Numbered from the stretch's first letter, positions 22,232 to 32,479 are shown. The stretch: DNA of 64,000 bases from Streptomyces sp. H27-C3 (GCF_030063415.1 NZ_JASITA010000007.1:178529-242528); one strand, 5' to 3'. A program made the numbers and translations. The notes: generated by a model from the letters alone, not told the origin.

Positions 22232-23862
22232 GCACCGCGCTGATCACGGTCCGGATCGCCGCGGCCGGTGACGCCAGCGAGCACCGCCCGCTGATCATCA
22301 CCTTGTTCGGCCTCTTCGTCGTCGCGACGCTGATCATCACCGTCTGGGCCGGGCGCCAGACCAAGAGCGCCGCCGACTTCTACGCGGGCGGCCGGCAGTT
22401 CACCGGCTTCCAGAACGGCCTCGCGATCTCCGGCGACTACATGTCCGCCGCGTCCTTCCTCGGCATCGCCGGCGCCATCGCCCTCTTCGGATACGACGGC
22501 TTCCTCTACTCCATCGGCTTCCTGGTCGCCTGGCTGGTCGCCCTGCTCCTGGTCGCCGAACCGCTGCGCAACTCCGGCCGGTACACGATGGGCGACGTCC
22601 TCGCCTACCGCATGCGCCAGCGCCCGGTCCGTACCGCGGCGGGCGCCTCCACCATCGTCGTGTCGATCTTCTACCTGCTCGCGCAGATGGCGGGCGCGGG
22701 CGTGCTGGTCTCGCTGCTCCTCGGCATCACGAGTGACGCGGGCAAGATCCTGATCGTCGCCCTGGTCGGCGTCCTGATGATCGTGTACGTGACCATCGGC
22801 GGCATGAAGGGCACCACCTGGGTCCAGATGGTCAAAGCGGTCCTGCTCATCACCGGCACCGTGCTGATCACCTTCCTGATCCTGCTGAAGTTCAACTTCA
22901 ACGTCTCCGACCTGCTCGGCTCCGCTGCCTCGAACAGCGGCAAGGGCTCGGCGTTCCTGGAGCCCGGCCTGAAGTACGGCGCCACCAGCGTCTCCAAGCT
23001 CGATTTCATCTCGCTCGGCATCGCCCTGGTCCTGGGCACCGCCGGTCTGCCGCACATCCTGATCCGCTTCTACACCGTCCCGACGGCCAAGGCCGCCCGT
23101 AAGTCCGTGAACTGGGCGATCGGCATCATCGGCGGCTTCTACCTGATGACCATCGTGCTGGGCTTCGGCGCGGCGGCGCTGCTCAAGCCGGCCGACATCA
23201 TCGCCTCCAACAAGGCGGGCAACACGGCGGCGCCACTGGCCGCGCTGGAGATCGGCGGCGGCGCCGGCTCCACCGGCGGCGCGATCCTGCTCGCGGTGAT
23301 CTCCGCGGTCGCCTTCGCCACCATCCTCGCGGTGGTCGCCGGCCTCACGCTGGCGTCCTCGTCCTCGTTCGCGCACGACATCTACGCCAACGTGATCCGC
23401 CGGGGCCAGGCCACCGAGAAGGAAGAGGTCCGCGCCGCCCGCTGGGCGACGGTGGCCATCGGTGTCGTCTCCATCGCACTGGGCGCACTCGCCCGCGATC
23501 TGAACGTGGCCGGTCTGGTCGCCCTCGCCTTCGCGGTCGCCGCGTCCGCGAACCTGCCGACGCTCCTCTACAGCCTGTTCTGGAGGAAGTTCACCACCCA
23601 GGGCGCGCTGTGGTCCATCTACGGCGGCCTGGCCTCGTCGGTGACCCTGGTGCTCTTCTCACCGGTGGTCTCCGGCAAGGAGACGTCGATGTTCCCCGGC
23701 GTGGACTTCGCCTGGTTCCCGCTGGAGAACCCCGGCCTGATCTCGATCCCGCTGGGCTTCCTGCTCGGCTGGCTCGGGGCCGTGCTGTCGAAGGACGACG
23801 TGGACAAGGAGAAATACGCGGAGCTGGAGGTCAAGTCGCTCACCGGCATCGGAGCGCACTGA
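22228..23862 (+). CDS. actP: Cation/acetate symporter (sodium:solute symporter family)
   Basis: 544 residues, about 13 hydrophobic segments. Family signatures are ADFYAGGRQFTGFQNGLAISGDYMSAASFLGIAG near the N-terminus and GTAGLPHILIRFYTVPTAKAARKS in the middle. It belongs to the ActP branch, which takes up acetate and other short monocarboxylates with a cation. It is coupled to the DUF485 gene and followed by a strong hairpin. Confidence 0.92.
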   Translation: MSTALITVRIAAAGDASEHRPLIITLFGLFVVATLIITVWAGRQTKSAADFYAGGRQFTGFQNGLAISGDYMSAASFLGIAGAIALFGYDGFLYSIGFLVAWLVALLLVAEPLRNSGRYTMGDVLAYRMRQRPVRTAAGASTIVVSIFYLLAQMAGAGVLVSLLLGITSDAGKILIVALVGVLMIVYVTIGGMKGTTWVQMVKAVLLITGTVLITFLILLKFNFNVSDLLGSAASNSGKGSAFLEPGLKYGATSVSKLDFISLGIALVLGTAGLPHILIRFYTVPTAKAARKSVNWAIGIIGGFYLMTIVLGFGAAALLKPADIIASNKAGNTAAPLAALEIGGGAGSTGGAILLAVISAVAFATILAVVAGLTLASSSSFAHDIYANVIRRGQATEKEEVRAARWATVAIGVVSIALGALARDLNVAGLVALAFAVAASANLPTLLYSLFWRKFTTQGALWSIYGGLASSVTLVLFSPVVSGKETSMFPGVDFAWFPLENPGLISIPLGFLLGWLGAVLSKDDVDKEKYAELEVKSLTGIGAH

Positions 23863-23886
23863 CCCGGGTTTTCACCGCACCCCTCC

Positions 23887-23920
23887 GTGGCCGCGTCGTA
23901 GAGTCCTACGACGCGGCCAC
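23887..23920. terminator. 15-bp terminator hairpin after the symporter gene
   Basis: GTGGCCGCGTCGTAG (23887-23901) pairs perfectly with CTACGACGCGGCCAC (23906-23920) around a 4-base loop, 25 bases after the symporter stop. Confidence 0.85.
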
Positions 23921-24020
23921 GCCGCTCTGGTGACTTCGGGCCCCCATCGATGTCACAGGTGTCGCGTAGGCTTGACGCCGTTCCACCATGATGAATTTAC
24001 GGATCGGGGAGGAGGTCGAC

Positions 24021-25010
24021 ATGCTCATCGACACCTACGGCCGGGTCGCCACCGACCTGCGTGTTTCACTCACCGACCGCTGCAATCTGCGCTGTACGTA
24101 CTGCATGCCGGAAGAAGGCCTGCAGTGGCTGACGAAGCCGGATCTGCTCACCGACGACGAGATCGTGCGGCTGATCCGGATCGCCGTCACCGACCTCGGC
24201 ATCACCGAGGTGCGCTTCACCGGCGGTGAGCCGCTGCTGCGCCCCGGGATCGTCGGCATCGTCGAGCGCTGCGCGGCCCTGGAGCCGCGCCCCCAGATGT
24301 CCCTGACCACCAACGGCATCGGGCTCAAGCGCACCGCGTCCGCACTGAAGGCGGCCGGTCTCGACCGGGTCAATGTCTCGCTCGACACCCTGCGCCCCGA
24401 CGTCTTCAAGACACTCACCCGCCGCGACCGCCACCAGGACGTCATCGACGGCATGGCGGCGGCCCGCGAGGCCGGTCTGACGCCGGTCAAGGTCAACGCC
24501 GTGCTGATGCCCGGGCTCAACGACGACGAGGCCCCGGAGCTGCTCGCCTGGGCCGTGGAGAACGAATACGAGCTGCGCTTCATCGAGCAGATGCCGCTGG
24601 ACGCGCAGCACGGCTGGAAGCGCGACGGCATGATCACCGCCGGTGACATCCTGGAGTCTTTGCGTACGCGCTTCGCGCTCACCGAGGAGAGCGAGGGCGA
24701 GCGAGGCTCCGCCCCCGCCGAGCGCTGGGTCGTGGACGGCGGCCCGCACCGGGTCGGCGTCATCGCCTCCGTCACGCGCCCGTTCTGCGCGGCCTGTGAC
24801 CGGACCAGGCTCACCGCCGACGGACAGGTGCGCACCTGCCTCTTCGCTCGTGAGGAGTCGGACCTGCGGGCCGCCCTGCGCTCCGGTGCGCCGGACGAGG
24901 AGATCGCCCGGTTCTGGAAGCTCGCGATGTGGGGCAAGAAGGCGGGCTCCGGTCTCGACGACCCGACGTTCCTGCAGCCCGATCGGCCGATGTCGGCCAT
25001 CGGCGGCTGA
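24021..25010 (+). CDS. moaA: GTP 3',8-cyclase MoaA
   Basis: 329 residues starting at ATG 24021, chosen because GGGAGGAGG lies just upstream and family members begin near MLIDTYGRVATDLRVSLTDRC; ATG 23988 is less likely. Radical-SAM cluster CNLRCTYC (Cys 21, 25, 28), second 4Fe-4S site in FCAACDRTRLTADGQVRTC, and the conserved C-terminal Gly-Gly. It catalyses the first step of molybdenum cofactor synthesis in the cytoplasm. No other moa/moe gene is in the window, but a molybdenum hydroxylase large subunit is encoded about 11 kb downstream. Confidence 0.97.
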   Translation: MLIDTYGRVATDLRVSLTDRCNLRCTYCMPEEGLQWLTKPDLLTDDEIVRLIRIAVTDLGITEVRFTGGEPLLRPGIVGIVERCAALEPRPQMSLTTNGIGLKRTASALKAAGLDRVNVSLDTLRPDVFKTLTRRDRHQDVIDGMAAAREAGLTPVKVNAVLMPGLNDDEAPELLAWAVENEYELRFIEQMPLDAQHGWKRDGMITAGDILESLRTRFALTEESEGERGSAPAERWVVDGGPHRVGVIASVTRPFCAACDRTRLTADGQVRTCLFAREESDLRAALRSGAPDEEIARFWKLAMWGKKAGSGLDDPTFLQPDRPMSAIGG

Positions 25011-25029
25011 CGCCCCGGCCCCGGGGTCT

Positions 25030-25311
25030 TCAGTCGCCCCGGGGGACGGACTCCCATTCCTCCAGGGTCACCACGTCCTTGAGGAAGCCCCGCAGGTCCA
25101 GGAAGTGGGAGAGGTGCTCGCGGTGCTCCTCGCACGCGACCCACGTCTTGCGGCGGTCCGGTGTGTGCACCTTGGGGTTGTTCCAGACGACGACCCAGAC
25201 AGCGGTGGCGCGGCAGCCCTTGGCCGAGCAGACCGTGGCAGTGGCGCCGGCTTCGGTGGAGGGGGCGGCGTCCGGAGAACCGGGAGAGCGGGGAGTGTCG
25301 GCGGAGTTCAC
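25030..25311 (-). CDS. Conserved actinobacterial protein of unknown function
   Basis: 93 residues from GTG 25311. A disordered N-terminus (1-24) is followed by a compact domain: VCSAKGCRATAVWVVVWNNPKVHTPDRRKTWVACEEHREHLSHFLDLRGFL. Two Cys near 28/33, a later Cys and two His (ACEEHREH) suggest a small zinc site. Similar Streptomyces proteins have been automatically called acetone carboxylase, which the size does not support. It converges on moaA with 19 bases between stops. Confidence 0.8.
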   Translation of the reverse strand: MNSADTPRSPGSPDAAPSTEAGATATVCSAKGCRATAVWVVVWNNPKVHTPDRRKTWVACEEHREHLSHFLDLRGFLKDVVTLEEWESVPRGD

Positions 25312-25367
25312 GCACTCAACCCTAGATCAGCTCCGGGAGCCGGCCGCGAAAACCCCCGGGAAATGGC

Positions 25368-25403
25368 GACGCCGAGCAGCCACGGGGGGAGCTGCCCGGC
25401 GTC
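25368..25403. repeat. 13-bp imperfect hairpin upstream of the 93-residue gene
   Basis: GACGCCGAGCAGC (25368-25380) and GCTGCCCGGCGTC (25391-25403) pair with one A:C mismatch. A second small hairpin (CCGTCG-CTC-CGACGG) follows. The region lies between two minus-strand genes, so it may end the DUF3099 transcript. Confidence 0.55.
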
Positions 25404-25525
25404 GGTCCGTCGCTCCGACGGGGGATGCGGAGCGCCTACGAAGTATGTCACGCGACACGGGGTGCGGTGCACCGGAACTTCATGATTGATCTGAGCTTTT
25501 CTTGAGCTTTGCAGACCGGTAAAGA

Positions 25526-25900
25526 TCAGCTTTGTTCGCGTGGCCATTGTTCTCGGTCGGTCGTTGCCGCTTCCGGGGCGGGTTCCGCGCCGACCGCTCC
25601 GAGAGGCGGCTCGATGGCCGGCACTATCGGCGTCGGAATATAGGCGGACGGCAGCGAAGGCGCGTTCTGCCGACCCCCGTTGGCGATTACCACGGCGATG
25701 TACGGCAGGAGTACGCCCAGCCCGAGGGCCACGATCGCGATGTGCCGTTCCACGTTCCACAAGGCCGCTGCCAGCACCACCGACACGGTACGGACCGACA
25801 TCGAAATGATGTAACGGCGCTGCCTGCCGCGAATGTCGTCGGCCAGGCTCTGCCGCGCCCCGGTAATCCGGACGACCTCGGCGCTGCGCTGTTTCCGCAT
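25526..25900 (-). CDS. DUF3099 family membrane protein
   Basis: 124 residues from ATG 25900 (GTG 25903 just upstream is possible). A basic N-terminus (MRKQRSAEVVRITGARQS) precedes two hydrophobic helices (IISMSVRTVSVVLAAALW and HIAIVALGLGVLLPYIAVVIANGG), then a Pro/Ala-rich tail. This matches DUF3099, a small two-helix membrane family of actinobacteria with no known function. It is divergent from the GlsB/YeaQ gene. Confidence 0.85.
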   Translation of the reverse strand: MRKQRSAEVVRITGARQSLADDIRGRQRRYIISMSVRTVSVVLAAALWNVERHIAIVALGLGVLLPYIAVVIANGGRQNAPSLPSAYIPTPIVPAIEPPLGAVGAEPAPEAATTDREQWPREQS

Positions 25901-26114
25901 CACGTTCCACCACCCGATTTCCTGTGCCGGACACTCTCCGGACCGGACACCTCCCACGTTACGCCGCGGCTCCGCCGACTTCGAGACCGGGGCATCCCAG
26001 GCCCGGGTGTGCGCGCCCCGCCGATCCACGTATGGCGCTGTCCGACATGCGCCGTACGGTACATCGTCCGAAACTGGGCGAACATGCGCGAACCGCGCCG
26101 CATGAGGAGGCGAC

Positions 26115-26393
26115 ATGAGTTGGTTGTGGGCAATCGTCGTGGGACTGATCCTGGGACTGATCGCGAAGGCGATCCTTCCCGGGAAACAGGAGATCCCGCT
26201 GTGGCTGACGGCCGTGTTCGGAATTCTCGGCAGCATTCTCGGTAACGCGGTCGCCACCTGGATGGGCATCAACGAGACCAAGGGCATCGACTGGGGACGG
26301 CACATCCTCCAGCTGATCGGCGCCGTGGCGGTGGTCGGTGTCGGTGACATGCTCTGGTCCGCGATCCGGGGCAAGGGCCGGCAGAGAACCTGA
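26115..26393 (+). CDS. GlsB/YeaQ/YmgE family stress response membrane protein
   Basis: 92 residues from ATG 26115 with GAGGAGG upstream. Three hydrophobic segments and the family's Gly-rich helices (MSWLWAIVVGLILGLIAKAILPG, TAVFGILGSILGN). These transglycosylase-associated proteins respond to stress in many bacteria, but their biochemical role is unclear. The last codons and the stop lie inside the left arm of a 33-bp perfect inverted repeat. Confidence 0.9.
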   Translation: MSWLWAIVVGLILGLIAKAILPGKQEIPLWLTAVFGILGSILGNAVATWMGINETKGIDWGRHILQLIGAVAVVGVGDMLWSAIRGKGRQRT

Positions 26394-26459
26394 CTGTCCA
26401 CGAAGAAGGGCGGCCGGACACGCTGAGTGTCCGGCCGCCCTTCTTCGTGGACAGTCAGG
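26389..26459. terminator. Perfect 33-bp inverted repeat, bidirectional terminator
   Basis: Bases 26389-26421 and 26427-26459 are exact reverse complements with a 5-base loop (GCTGA). The left arm contains the stop codon of the GlsB/YeaQ gene; the right arm ends 21 bases before the tyrS stop. Without a U-run it is still one of the strongest possible RNA stems and sits between convergent genes. Confidence 0.9.
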
Positions 26460-26479
26460 CCGGCCGGACCACCGACGGC

Positions 26480-27748
26480 TCAGCCCCCGGTGACCTCGAC
26501 CGCAGCCAGGTTCTTCTTGCCCCGGCGCAGCACCAGCCAGCGGCCGTGCAGCAGCTGCTCCGGGCCCACCGGGGTCTCCTCGTCGGCGACCTTGACGTTG
26601 TTCACGTAGGCCCCGCCCTCCTTGATCGTGCGGCGGGCGGCGGACTTGCTCGCGGACAGACCGACCTCCGTGAGCAGATCCACGACGGACCCGAGCGCGG
26701 CGACCTCGGCGTGCGGCAGCTCGGAGAGAGCCGCACGCAGGGTGGGCTCGTCCAAATCGGACAGCTCACCCTGGCCGAAGAGCGCCTTCGACGCGGCGGT
26801 GACGCCGTCGCACTGCTCCGTGCCGTGCACCATCGTCGTCAGCTCCTGGGCCAGTGCCCGCTGCGCGGCGCGCGCCTGCGGGCGCTCCTCGGTCAGCTTC
26901 TCCAGCTCCTCGATCTCCTCGCGGGACTTGAAGCTGAAGATGCGCAGGAACTTCGGGATGTCCCGGTCGTCGGCGTTCAGCCAGAACTGGAAGAAGGCGT
27001 ACGGCGTGGTCCGCTCGGCGTCGAGCCAGACCGTGCCCGACTCCGTCTTGCCGAACTTCGTGCCGTCGGCCTTGGTGATCAGCGGCGTCGCCACCGCGTG
27101 CACCTGCGCCTCGGGCTCGACCCGGTGGATCAGGTCGGTGCCCGCGGTCAGGTTGCCCCACTGGTCGCTGCCGCCGGTCTGCAGCGTGCAGCCGTAGCGC
27201 CGGTTCAGCTCCATGAAGTCCATGCCCTGCAGGATCTGGTAGCTGAACTCGGTGTAGCTGATGCCCGCGTCGGAGTTGAGCCGTCGCGAGACGGCCTCCT
27301 TCGCGATCATCTTGTTGACCCGGAAGTACTTGCCGATGTCCCGCAGGAAACTGATGGCCGACAGACCCGACGTCCAGTCCAGGTTGTTGACCATGGTCGC
27401 GGCGTGCGGTCCTTCGAAGTCGAGGAACCGCTCGATCTGCCCGCGCAGCCGCTGCACCCAGGCGGCGACCGTCTCGGGGTCGTTGAGCGTGCGCTCCGAG
27501 TTCGGCTTGGGGTCGCCGATCAGCCCCGTCGCGCCGCCGACCAGGCCCAGCGGGCGGTTGCCCGCCAGCTGGATCCTGCGCATGGTGAGGATCTGGACCA
27601 GATTGCCGAGGTGCAGGCTGGGCGCGGTCGGGTCGAAGCCGCAATAGAACGTGACGGGACCGTCCGCGAACGCCTTCCGCAATGCGTCCTCGTCAGTGGA
27701 AAGGGCGATCAGCCCGCGCCACTGCAGTTCGTCGACGATGTCCGTCAC
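26480..27748 (-). CDS. tyrS: Tyrosyl-tRNA synthetase
   Basis: 422 residues from GTG 27748. Class I synthetase: HIGH-type motif HLGNL near residue 47, tyrosine-binding region GGSDQWGNLTAGTDLIHR, KMSKS-equivalent KFGKTESG, and a C-terminal S4 RNA-binding domain (about 355-420, SKSAARRTIKEGGAYVNNVKV). It charges tRNA-Tyr. It is a single-gene unit ending at the 33-bp hairpin. No T-box leader is visible upstream; only 45 bases separate it from the TldE gene on the same strand. Confidence 0.97.
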   Translation of the reverse strand: MTDIVDELQWRGLIALSTDEDALRKAFADGPVTFYCGFDPTAPSLHLGNLVQILTMRRIQLAGNRPLGLVGGATGLIGDPKPNSERTLNDPETVAAWVQRLRGQIERFLDFEGPHAATMVNNLDWTSGLSAISFLRDIGKYFRVNKMIAKEAVSRRLNSDAGISYTEFSYQILQGMDFMELNRRYGCTLQTGGSDQWGNLTAGTDLIHRVEPEAQVHAVATPLITKADGTKFGKTESGTVWLDAERTTPYAFFQFWLNADDRDIPKFLRIFSFKSREEIEELEKLTEERPQARAAQRALAQELTTMVHGTEQCDGVTAASKALFGQGELSDLDEPTLRAALSELPHAEVAALGSVVDLLTEVGLSASKSAARRTIKEGGAYVNNVKVADEETPVGPEQLLHGRWLVLRRGKKNLAAVEVTGG

Positions 27749-27793
27749 GGTTCTCTTGTCTCCTCGGTGATGTTTACGGTTCGCAGTGCGAGG

Positions 27794-29185
27794 TTATACG
27801 CCCTGGCTGACCGAACTCATATTGAAATCCGGGATGCGCAGTGCGGGCATCGCGGCCCGGGTGAACCAGTCGCCCCATTCCCGGGGCAGCGTCTTCTCGG
27901 TGCGTCCCGCCTCGGAGGCCCGCGACAGCAGATCCACCGGCGACTCGTTGAACCGGAAGTTGTTCACCTCGCCCACCACTTCGCCGTTCTCCACGAGGTA
28001 GACACCGTCCCGGGTCAGACCCGTCAGCAGCAGCGTCGCGGGGTCGACCTCCCTGATGTACCAGAGGCACGTCAGCAGCAGCCCGCGCCCGGTGGCGGCG
28101 ACCATCTCGTCCAGCGACTTCTCACCGCCGCCGTCCAGGATCAGATTGTCGATCGCCGGGGCCACCGGCAGCCCGGTCAGGCCCGCGCTGTGCCGGGTCG
28201 TCGTGAGGCGCTCCAGCTTCCCGCCGCGCACCCAGTCGGTGGCCGCCAGCGGCAGCCCGTTGTCGAACACCGACGAGTCGTCGCCCGAGGAGTGCGCGAT
28301 GACGAACGGCGCGGACTCCAGACCCGGCTCGTTCGGATCGCTGCGCAGCGTCAGCGGCAGCCCCGAGAGCGTCTCCCCGACCCTGGTCCCGCCACCCGGC
28401 TTGGAGAAGACCGTACGGCCCTCCACGGCGTCCCTGGCCGCCGACGACCACAGCTGGTAGATCAGCAGATCGGCGACCGCGGTCGGCGGCAGCAGCGTCT
28501 CGTAGCGGCCCGCCGGGAGGTCGATCCGGCGCTCGGCCCAGCCCAGGCGCTTGGCCAGTTCCGCGTCGAGCACCGCCGGATCCACGTCCTTGAAGTCCCG
28601 GGTGGCGTGCCCGGTCCAGGCCGAGCGGGTACGGTCCGGCGACTTCGCGTTGATCTCCAGCGTGCCGTTCGGCTGGTCGTGGCGCAGCCGCAGCCCCGTC
28701 GACGTACCCAGGTAGCTGGAGGTCATCTCGTGGTTCGCGAAGCCGTACAGTTCACGGCCGCCGGCCCTGGCACGGGCGAAGGACTCGCCGAGCGCGGGCG
28801 CGAAGTCGGTGAACACCGCGGACGAGGTCTCGGCCGGCGCGTCCCTGAAGTCGGGCGACGCGGGCACCCCGGAGACCAGCGGCTGGGCGTCCTCGGCCGG
28901 CTCGGCGCCCCGGGCGGCCGCCTCGGCGGCCCGCACCAGCGGCTCCAGCTCGTCGGCGGTGACCGCGGAGCGCGACACCACACCCGAAGCGGTGCCGCGG
29001 GCGCCGTCGACGGTCGCGATCACCGTCAGGGTGCGGCCGCGGGTGACCCCGTTGGTCGTGAGCGAATTGGCCGCCCAGCGCAGATTGGCCGAGGACTGCT
29101 CGTCGGCGATCACCACCAGACCGTCGCCGCGCGCCAGCTCCAGGGCCCGCTCGACGATCTCGTACGGCTTGGCTGTGCGGCTCAT
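27794..29185 (-). CDS. TldE/PmbA-type metallopeptidase subunit homologue
   Basis: 463 residues from ATG 29185; upstream open frame overlaps the TldD gene and is rejected. It belongs to the TldD/TldE superfamily but lacks the HExxxH zinc motif, as TldE does. Family features include VIADEQSSANLRWAANSLTTNG at the N-terminus and LLLTGLTRDGVYLVENGEVVGEVNNFRFNESP near the C-terminus. TldD/TldE complexes cleave unfolded or modified peptides, including peptide natural products. The start overlaps the TldD stop by four bases. Confidence 0.92.
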   Translation of the reverse strand: MSRTAKPYEIVERALELARGDGLVVIADEQSSANLRWAANSLTTNGVTRGRTLTVIATVDGARGTASGVVSRSAVTADELEPLVRAAEAAARGAEPAEDAQPLVSGVPASPDFRDAPAETSSAVFTDFAPALGESFARARAGGRELYGFANHEMTSSYLGTSTGLRLRHDQPNGTLEINAKSPDRTRSAWTGHATRDFKDVDPAVLDAELAKRLGWAERRIDLPAGRYETLLPPTAVADLLIYQLWSSAARDAVEGRTVFSKPGGGTRVGETLSGLPLTLRSDPNEPGLESAPFVIAHSSGDDSSVFDNGLPLAATDWVRGGKLERLTTTRHSAGLTGLPVAPAIDNLILDGGGEKSLDEMVAATGRGLLLTCLWYIREVDPATLLLTGLTRDGVYLVENGEVVGEVNNFRFNESPVDLLSRASEAGRTEKTLPREWGDWFTRAAMPALRIPDFNMSSVSQGV

Positions 29186-30705
29186 CGACCGGCCTCCTGC
29201 GTGGTGTTGAGGATATTGACGCCCCGGAAGAGAGCCGAAGGGCAGCCGTGCGAGACCGCGGCGACCTGGCCGGGCTGGGCCTTGCCGCAGTTGAAGGCGC
29301 CGCCCAGGACATAGGTCTGCGGGCCGCCGACCTTCTCCATGGAGCCCCAGAAGTCCGTGGTCGTCGCCTGGTAGGCGACATCGCGCAGCTGGCCCGCGAG
29401 CTTCCCGTTCTCGATCCGGAAGAAACGCTGCCCGGTGAACTGGAAGTTGTAGCGCTGCATGTCGATCGACCAGGACCGGTCGCCCACCACGTAGATGCCG
29501 CGCTCGACGCCTCCGATCAGGTCCTCCGTCGACGGACCGCCCGGGTCCGGCTGGAGCGAGACGTTCGCCATGCGCTGCACGGGCACATGGCCGGGAGAGT
29601 CGGCGTAGGCGCAGCCGTTCGACCGCCCCAGACCGGTCAGCTTCGCGATGCGCCGGTCCAACTGGTAGCCGGTGAGCGTGCCGTCCTTGATCAGGTCCCA
29701 GGACTGCGCCTCGACGCCCTCGTCGTCGAACCCCACGGTCGCCAGCCCGTGCTCGGCGGTCCTGTCTCCCGTCACATTCATGATCGGCGAGCCGTACGCG
29801 AGCTTCCCGAGCTGGTCGAAGGTGGCGAAGGAGGTCCCGGCGTACGCCGCCTCGTACCCCAGCGCCCGGTCCAGCTCGGTGGCGTGCCCGATCGACTCGT
29901 GGATGGTCAGCCACAGATTGGAGGGGTCCACCACCAGGTCGTACGAGCCCGCCTGGACGCTGGGCGCGCGCATCTTCTCGGCGAGCAGCGACGGGATCTG
30001 CTCCAGCTCCGTCTCCCAGTCCCAGCCGTTGCCCCGCAGATACTCCCAGCCGCGTCCCACCGGCGGGGCGATCGTGCGCATCGAGTCGAACTCACCGGTC
30101 GTGGCATCCACCGCGACCGCCGTGACCTGCGGATGCAGCCGCACCCGCTGCTGGGTGGTGACGGTGCCCGCGGTGTCCGCGTAGAACTTGTTCTCCTGCA
30201 CGGTCAGCAGGGAGGCGTCGACATGCGCGACGCCGTCCGCGGCCAGCAGCCGCGCGCTCCACTCCGCGAGCAGCCCCGCCTTCTCCTCGTCGGGCACGGA
30301 GAACGGATTGATCTCGTACGAGGAGACCCAGGTCCGGTCGGCGTGCACCGGCTCGTCCGCCAACTCCACGCGCTCCTTGGACCCAGCGGCCTTGATCACC
30401 TTCGCGGACAGCTTGGCCATCGCCACGGCCTGGCCCGCGACCCGCGCCGCCGCGTCCATGGTCAGGTCAACCCCGGAGGCGAACCCCCAGCTGCCGCCGT
30501 GCACCACCCGCACCGCATAGCCGAGGTCCGTGGTGTCGGAGGAACCCGACGGCTTGGCGTCGCGCAGCCGCCAGGAGGCGCTGCGCACCCGCTCGAAGCG
30601 GAAATCGGCGTGATCGGCGCCGAGGGCACGCGCCCGCGCGAGCGCCGCGTCGGCGAGCGCGCGGAGCGGCAGCGCCGTGAACGCTTCGTCGATGGAATGA
30701 GGCAC
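29182..30705 (-). CDS. TldD-type zinc metallopeptidase subunit
   Basis: 507 residues from GTG 30705. The HESIGH motif (His269, Glu270, His274) is the TldD HExxxH zinc site, and a downstream Cys/Gly-rich region (GLGRSNGCAYADSPGHVPVQRMANVSLQPD) fits the family. It forms the catalytic half of the pair with the adjoining TldE homologue; translation is coupled by ATGA/GTGA overlap. The natural substrate here is unknown; no peptide biosynthesis cluster is adjacent. Confidence 0.93.
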   Translation of the reverse strand: MPHSIDEAFTALPLRALADAALARARALGADHADFRFERVRSASWRLRDAKPSGSSDTTDLGYAVRVVHGGSWGFASGVDLTMDAAARVAGQAVAMAKLSAKVIKAAGSKERVELADEPVHADRTWVSSYEINPFSVPDEEKAGLLAEWSARLLAADGVAHVDASLLTVQENKFYADTAGTVTTQQRVRLHPQVTAVAVDATTGEFDSMRTIAPPVGRGWEYLRGNGWDWETELEQIPSLLAEKMRAPSVQAGSYDLVVDPSNLWLTIHESIGHATELDRALGYEAAYAGTSFATFDQLGKLAYGSPIMNVTGDRTAEHGLATVGFDDEGVEAQSWDLIKDGTLTGYQLDRRIAKLTGLGRSNGCAYADSPGHVPVQRMANVSLQPDPGGPSTEDLIGGVERGIYVVGDRSWSIDMQRYNFQFTGQRFFRIENGKLAGQLRDVAYQATTTDFWGSMEKVGGPQTYVLGGAFNCGKAQPGQVAAVSHGCPSALFRGVNILNTTQEAGR

Positions 30706-30796
30706 GGATGACTCCTGTCGTCGGGACCGGACGCCTCCGATGATGTCGCGCCGCAGGGCCTCTTGCCCACCACTTTCTGTAGGGACCCGACAGTGA

Positions 30797-31606
<810 letters not shown>

Positions 31607-31610
31607 TCAC

Positions 31611-32378
31611 ATGAGCGGAATTCTTGACGGCAAGCGCGTCCTCATCACGGGCGTGCTGATGGAGTCCTCCATCGCCTTCCACACCGCCAGGCTGGCCCAG
31701 GAGCAGGGTGCCGAAGTCATCCTGACCGCCTTCCCCCGGCCCACGCTGACCGAGCGCATCGCCAAGCGGCTGCCCAAGCCCGCCAAGGTCATCGAGCTGG
31801 ACGTCACCAACACCGAGCACCTGGACCGCCTCGCGGACCTGGTCCGCGCGGAGCTCGGCAGCCTCGACGGAGTCGTGCACTCCATCGGCTTCGCCCCGCA
31901 GGACGCGCTCGGCGGCAACTTCCTGAACACGCCGTTCGAGTCGGTCGCCACGGCGATGCACGTCTCGGCGTTCTCGCTGAAGTCGCTCACCATGGCGTGC
32001 CACCCCCTGATGAGCAGTGGCGGCGCGGTCGTCGGCCTCACCTTCGACGCCCAGTACGCCTGGCCGCAGTACGACTGGATGGGCCCGGCCAAGGCCGCGC
32101 TGGAGGCGACCTCCCGTTACCTTGCCCGTGACCTGGGCAAGGACAACATCCGCTGCAACCTGATCTCGGCCGGCCCGATCGGCTCGATGGCCGCCAAGTC
32201 CATCCCGGGCTTCTCGGATCTGGCGGAAGTATGGAACAACCGCTCCCCGTTGGCCTGGGACATGGCCGACCCGGAACCGACCGGCCGCGGAGTCGTGGCG
32301 CTGCTCTCCGACTGGTTCCCGAAGACCACCGGTGAGATCATCCACGTGGACGGCGGGCTGCACGCCGTCGGCGCGTAA
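31611..32378 (+). CDS. fabI: Enoyl-[acyl-carrier-protein] reductase FabI/InhA
   Basis: 255 residues from ATG 31611. FabI-type SDR: cofactor loop GVLMESSIAFHTARLAQEQGAE, HSIGFAP, and the spaced catalytic pair YDWMGPAK (Tyr-x6-Lys), which separates FabI from ordinary SDRs. C-terminal GEIIHVDGGLHAVGA. It catalyses the last reduction of fatty acid elongation and in mycobacteria is the isoniazid target InhA. It is co-transcribed with fabG. Confidence 0.96.
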   Translation: MSGILDGKRVLITGVLMESSIAFHTARLAQEQGAEVILTAFPRPTLTERIAKRLPKPAKVIELDVTNTEHLDRLADLVRAELGSLDGVVHSIGFAPQDALGGNFLNTPFESVATAMHVSAFSLKSLTMACHPLMSSGGAVVGLTFDAQYAWPQYDWMGPAKAALEATSRYLARDLGKDNIRCNLISAGPIGSMAAKSIPGFSDLAEVWNNRSPLAWDMADPEPTGRGVVALLSDWFPKTTGEIIHVDGGLHAVGA

Positions 32379-32479
32379 CGTCCGGCCCGGATTCCGCAGG
32401 AGCCGATCCGGCGGACGGAGTCCGGCGCAGCCGTGCGAAGCCCGTGAGGCCCCCGGGGCCGAGCGGTACGAGTGCGGCG

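Noticed and set aside
26447..29314. A 955-codon open frame opposite tyrS and the TldE gene
   Set aside because: It is the antisense shadow of strongly supported genes; its translation is Arg/Gly/Val-rich with no family pattern. High GC content makes stop codons rare on the opposite strand.
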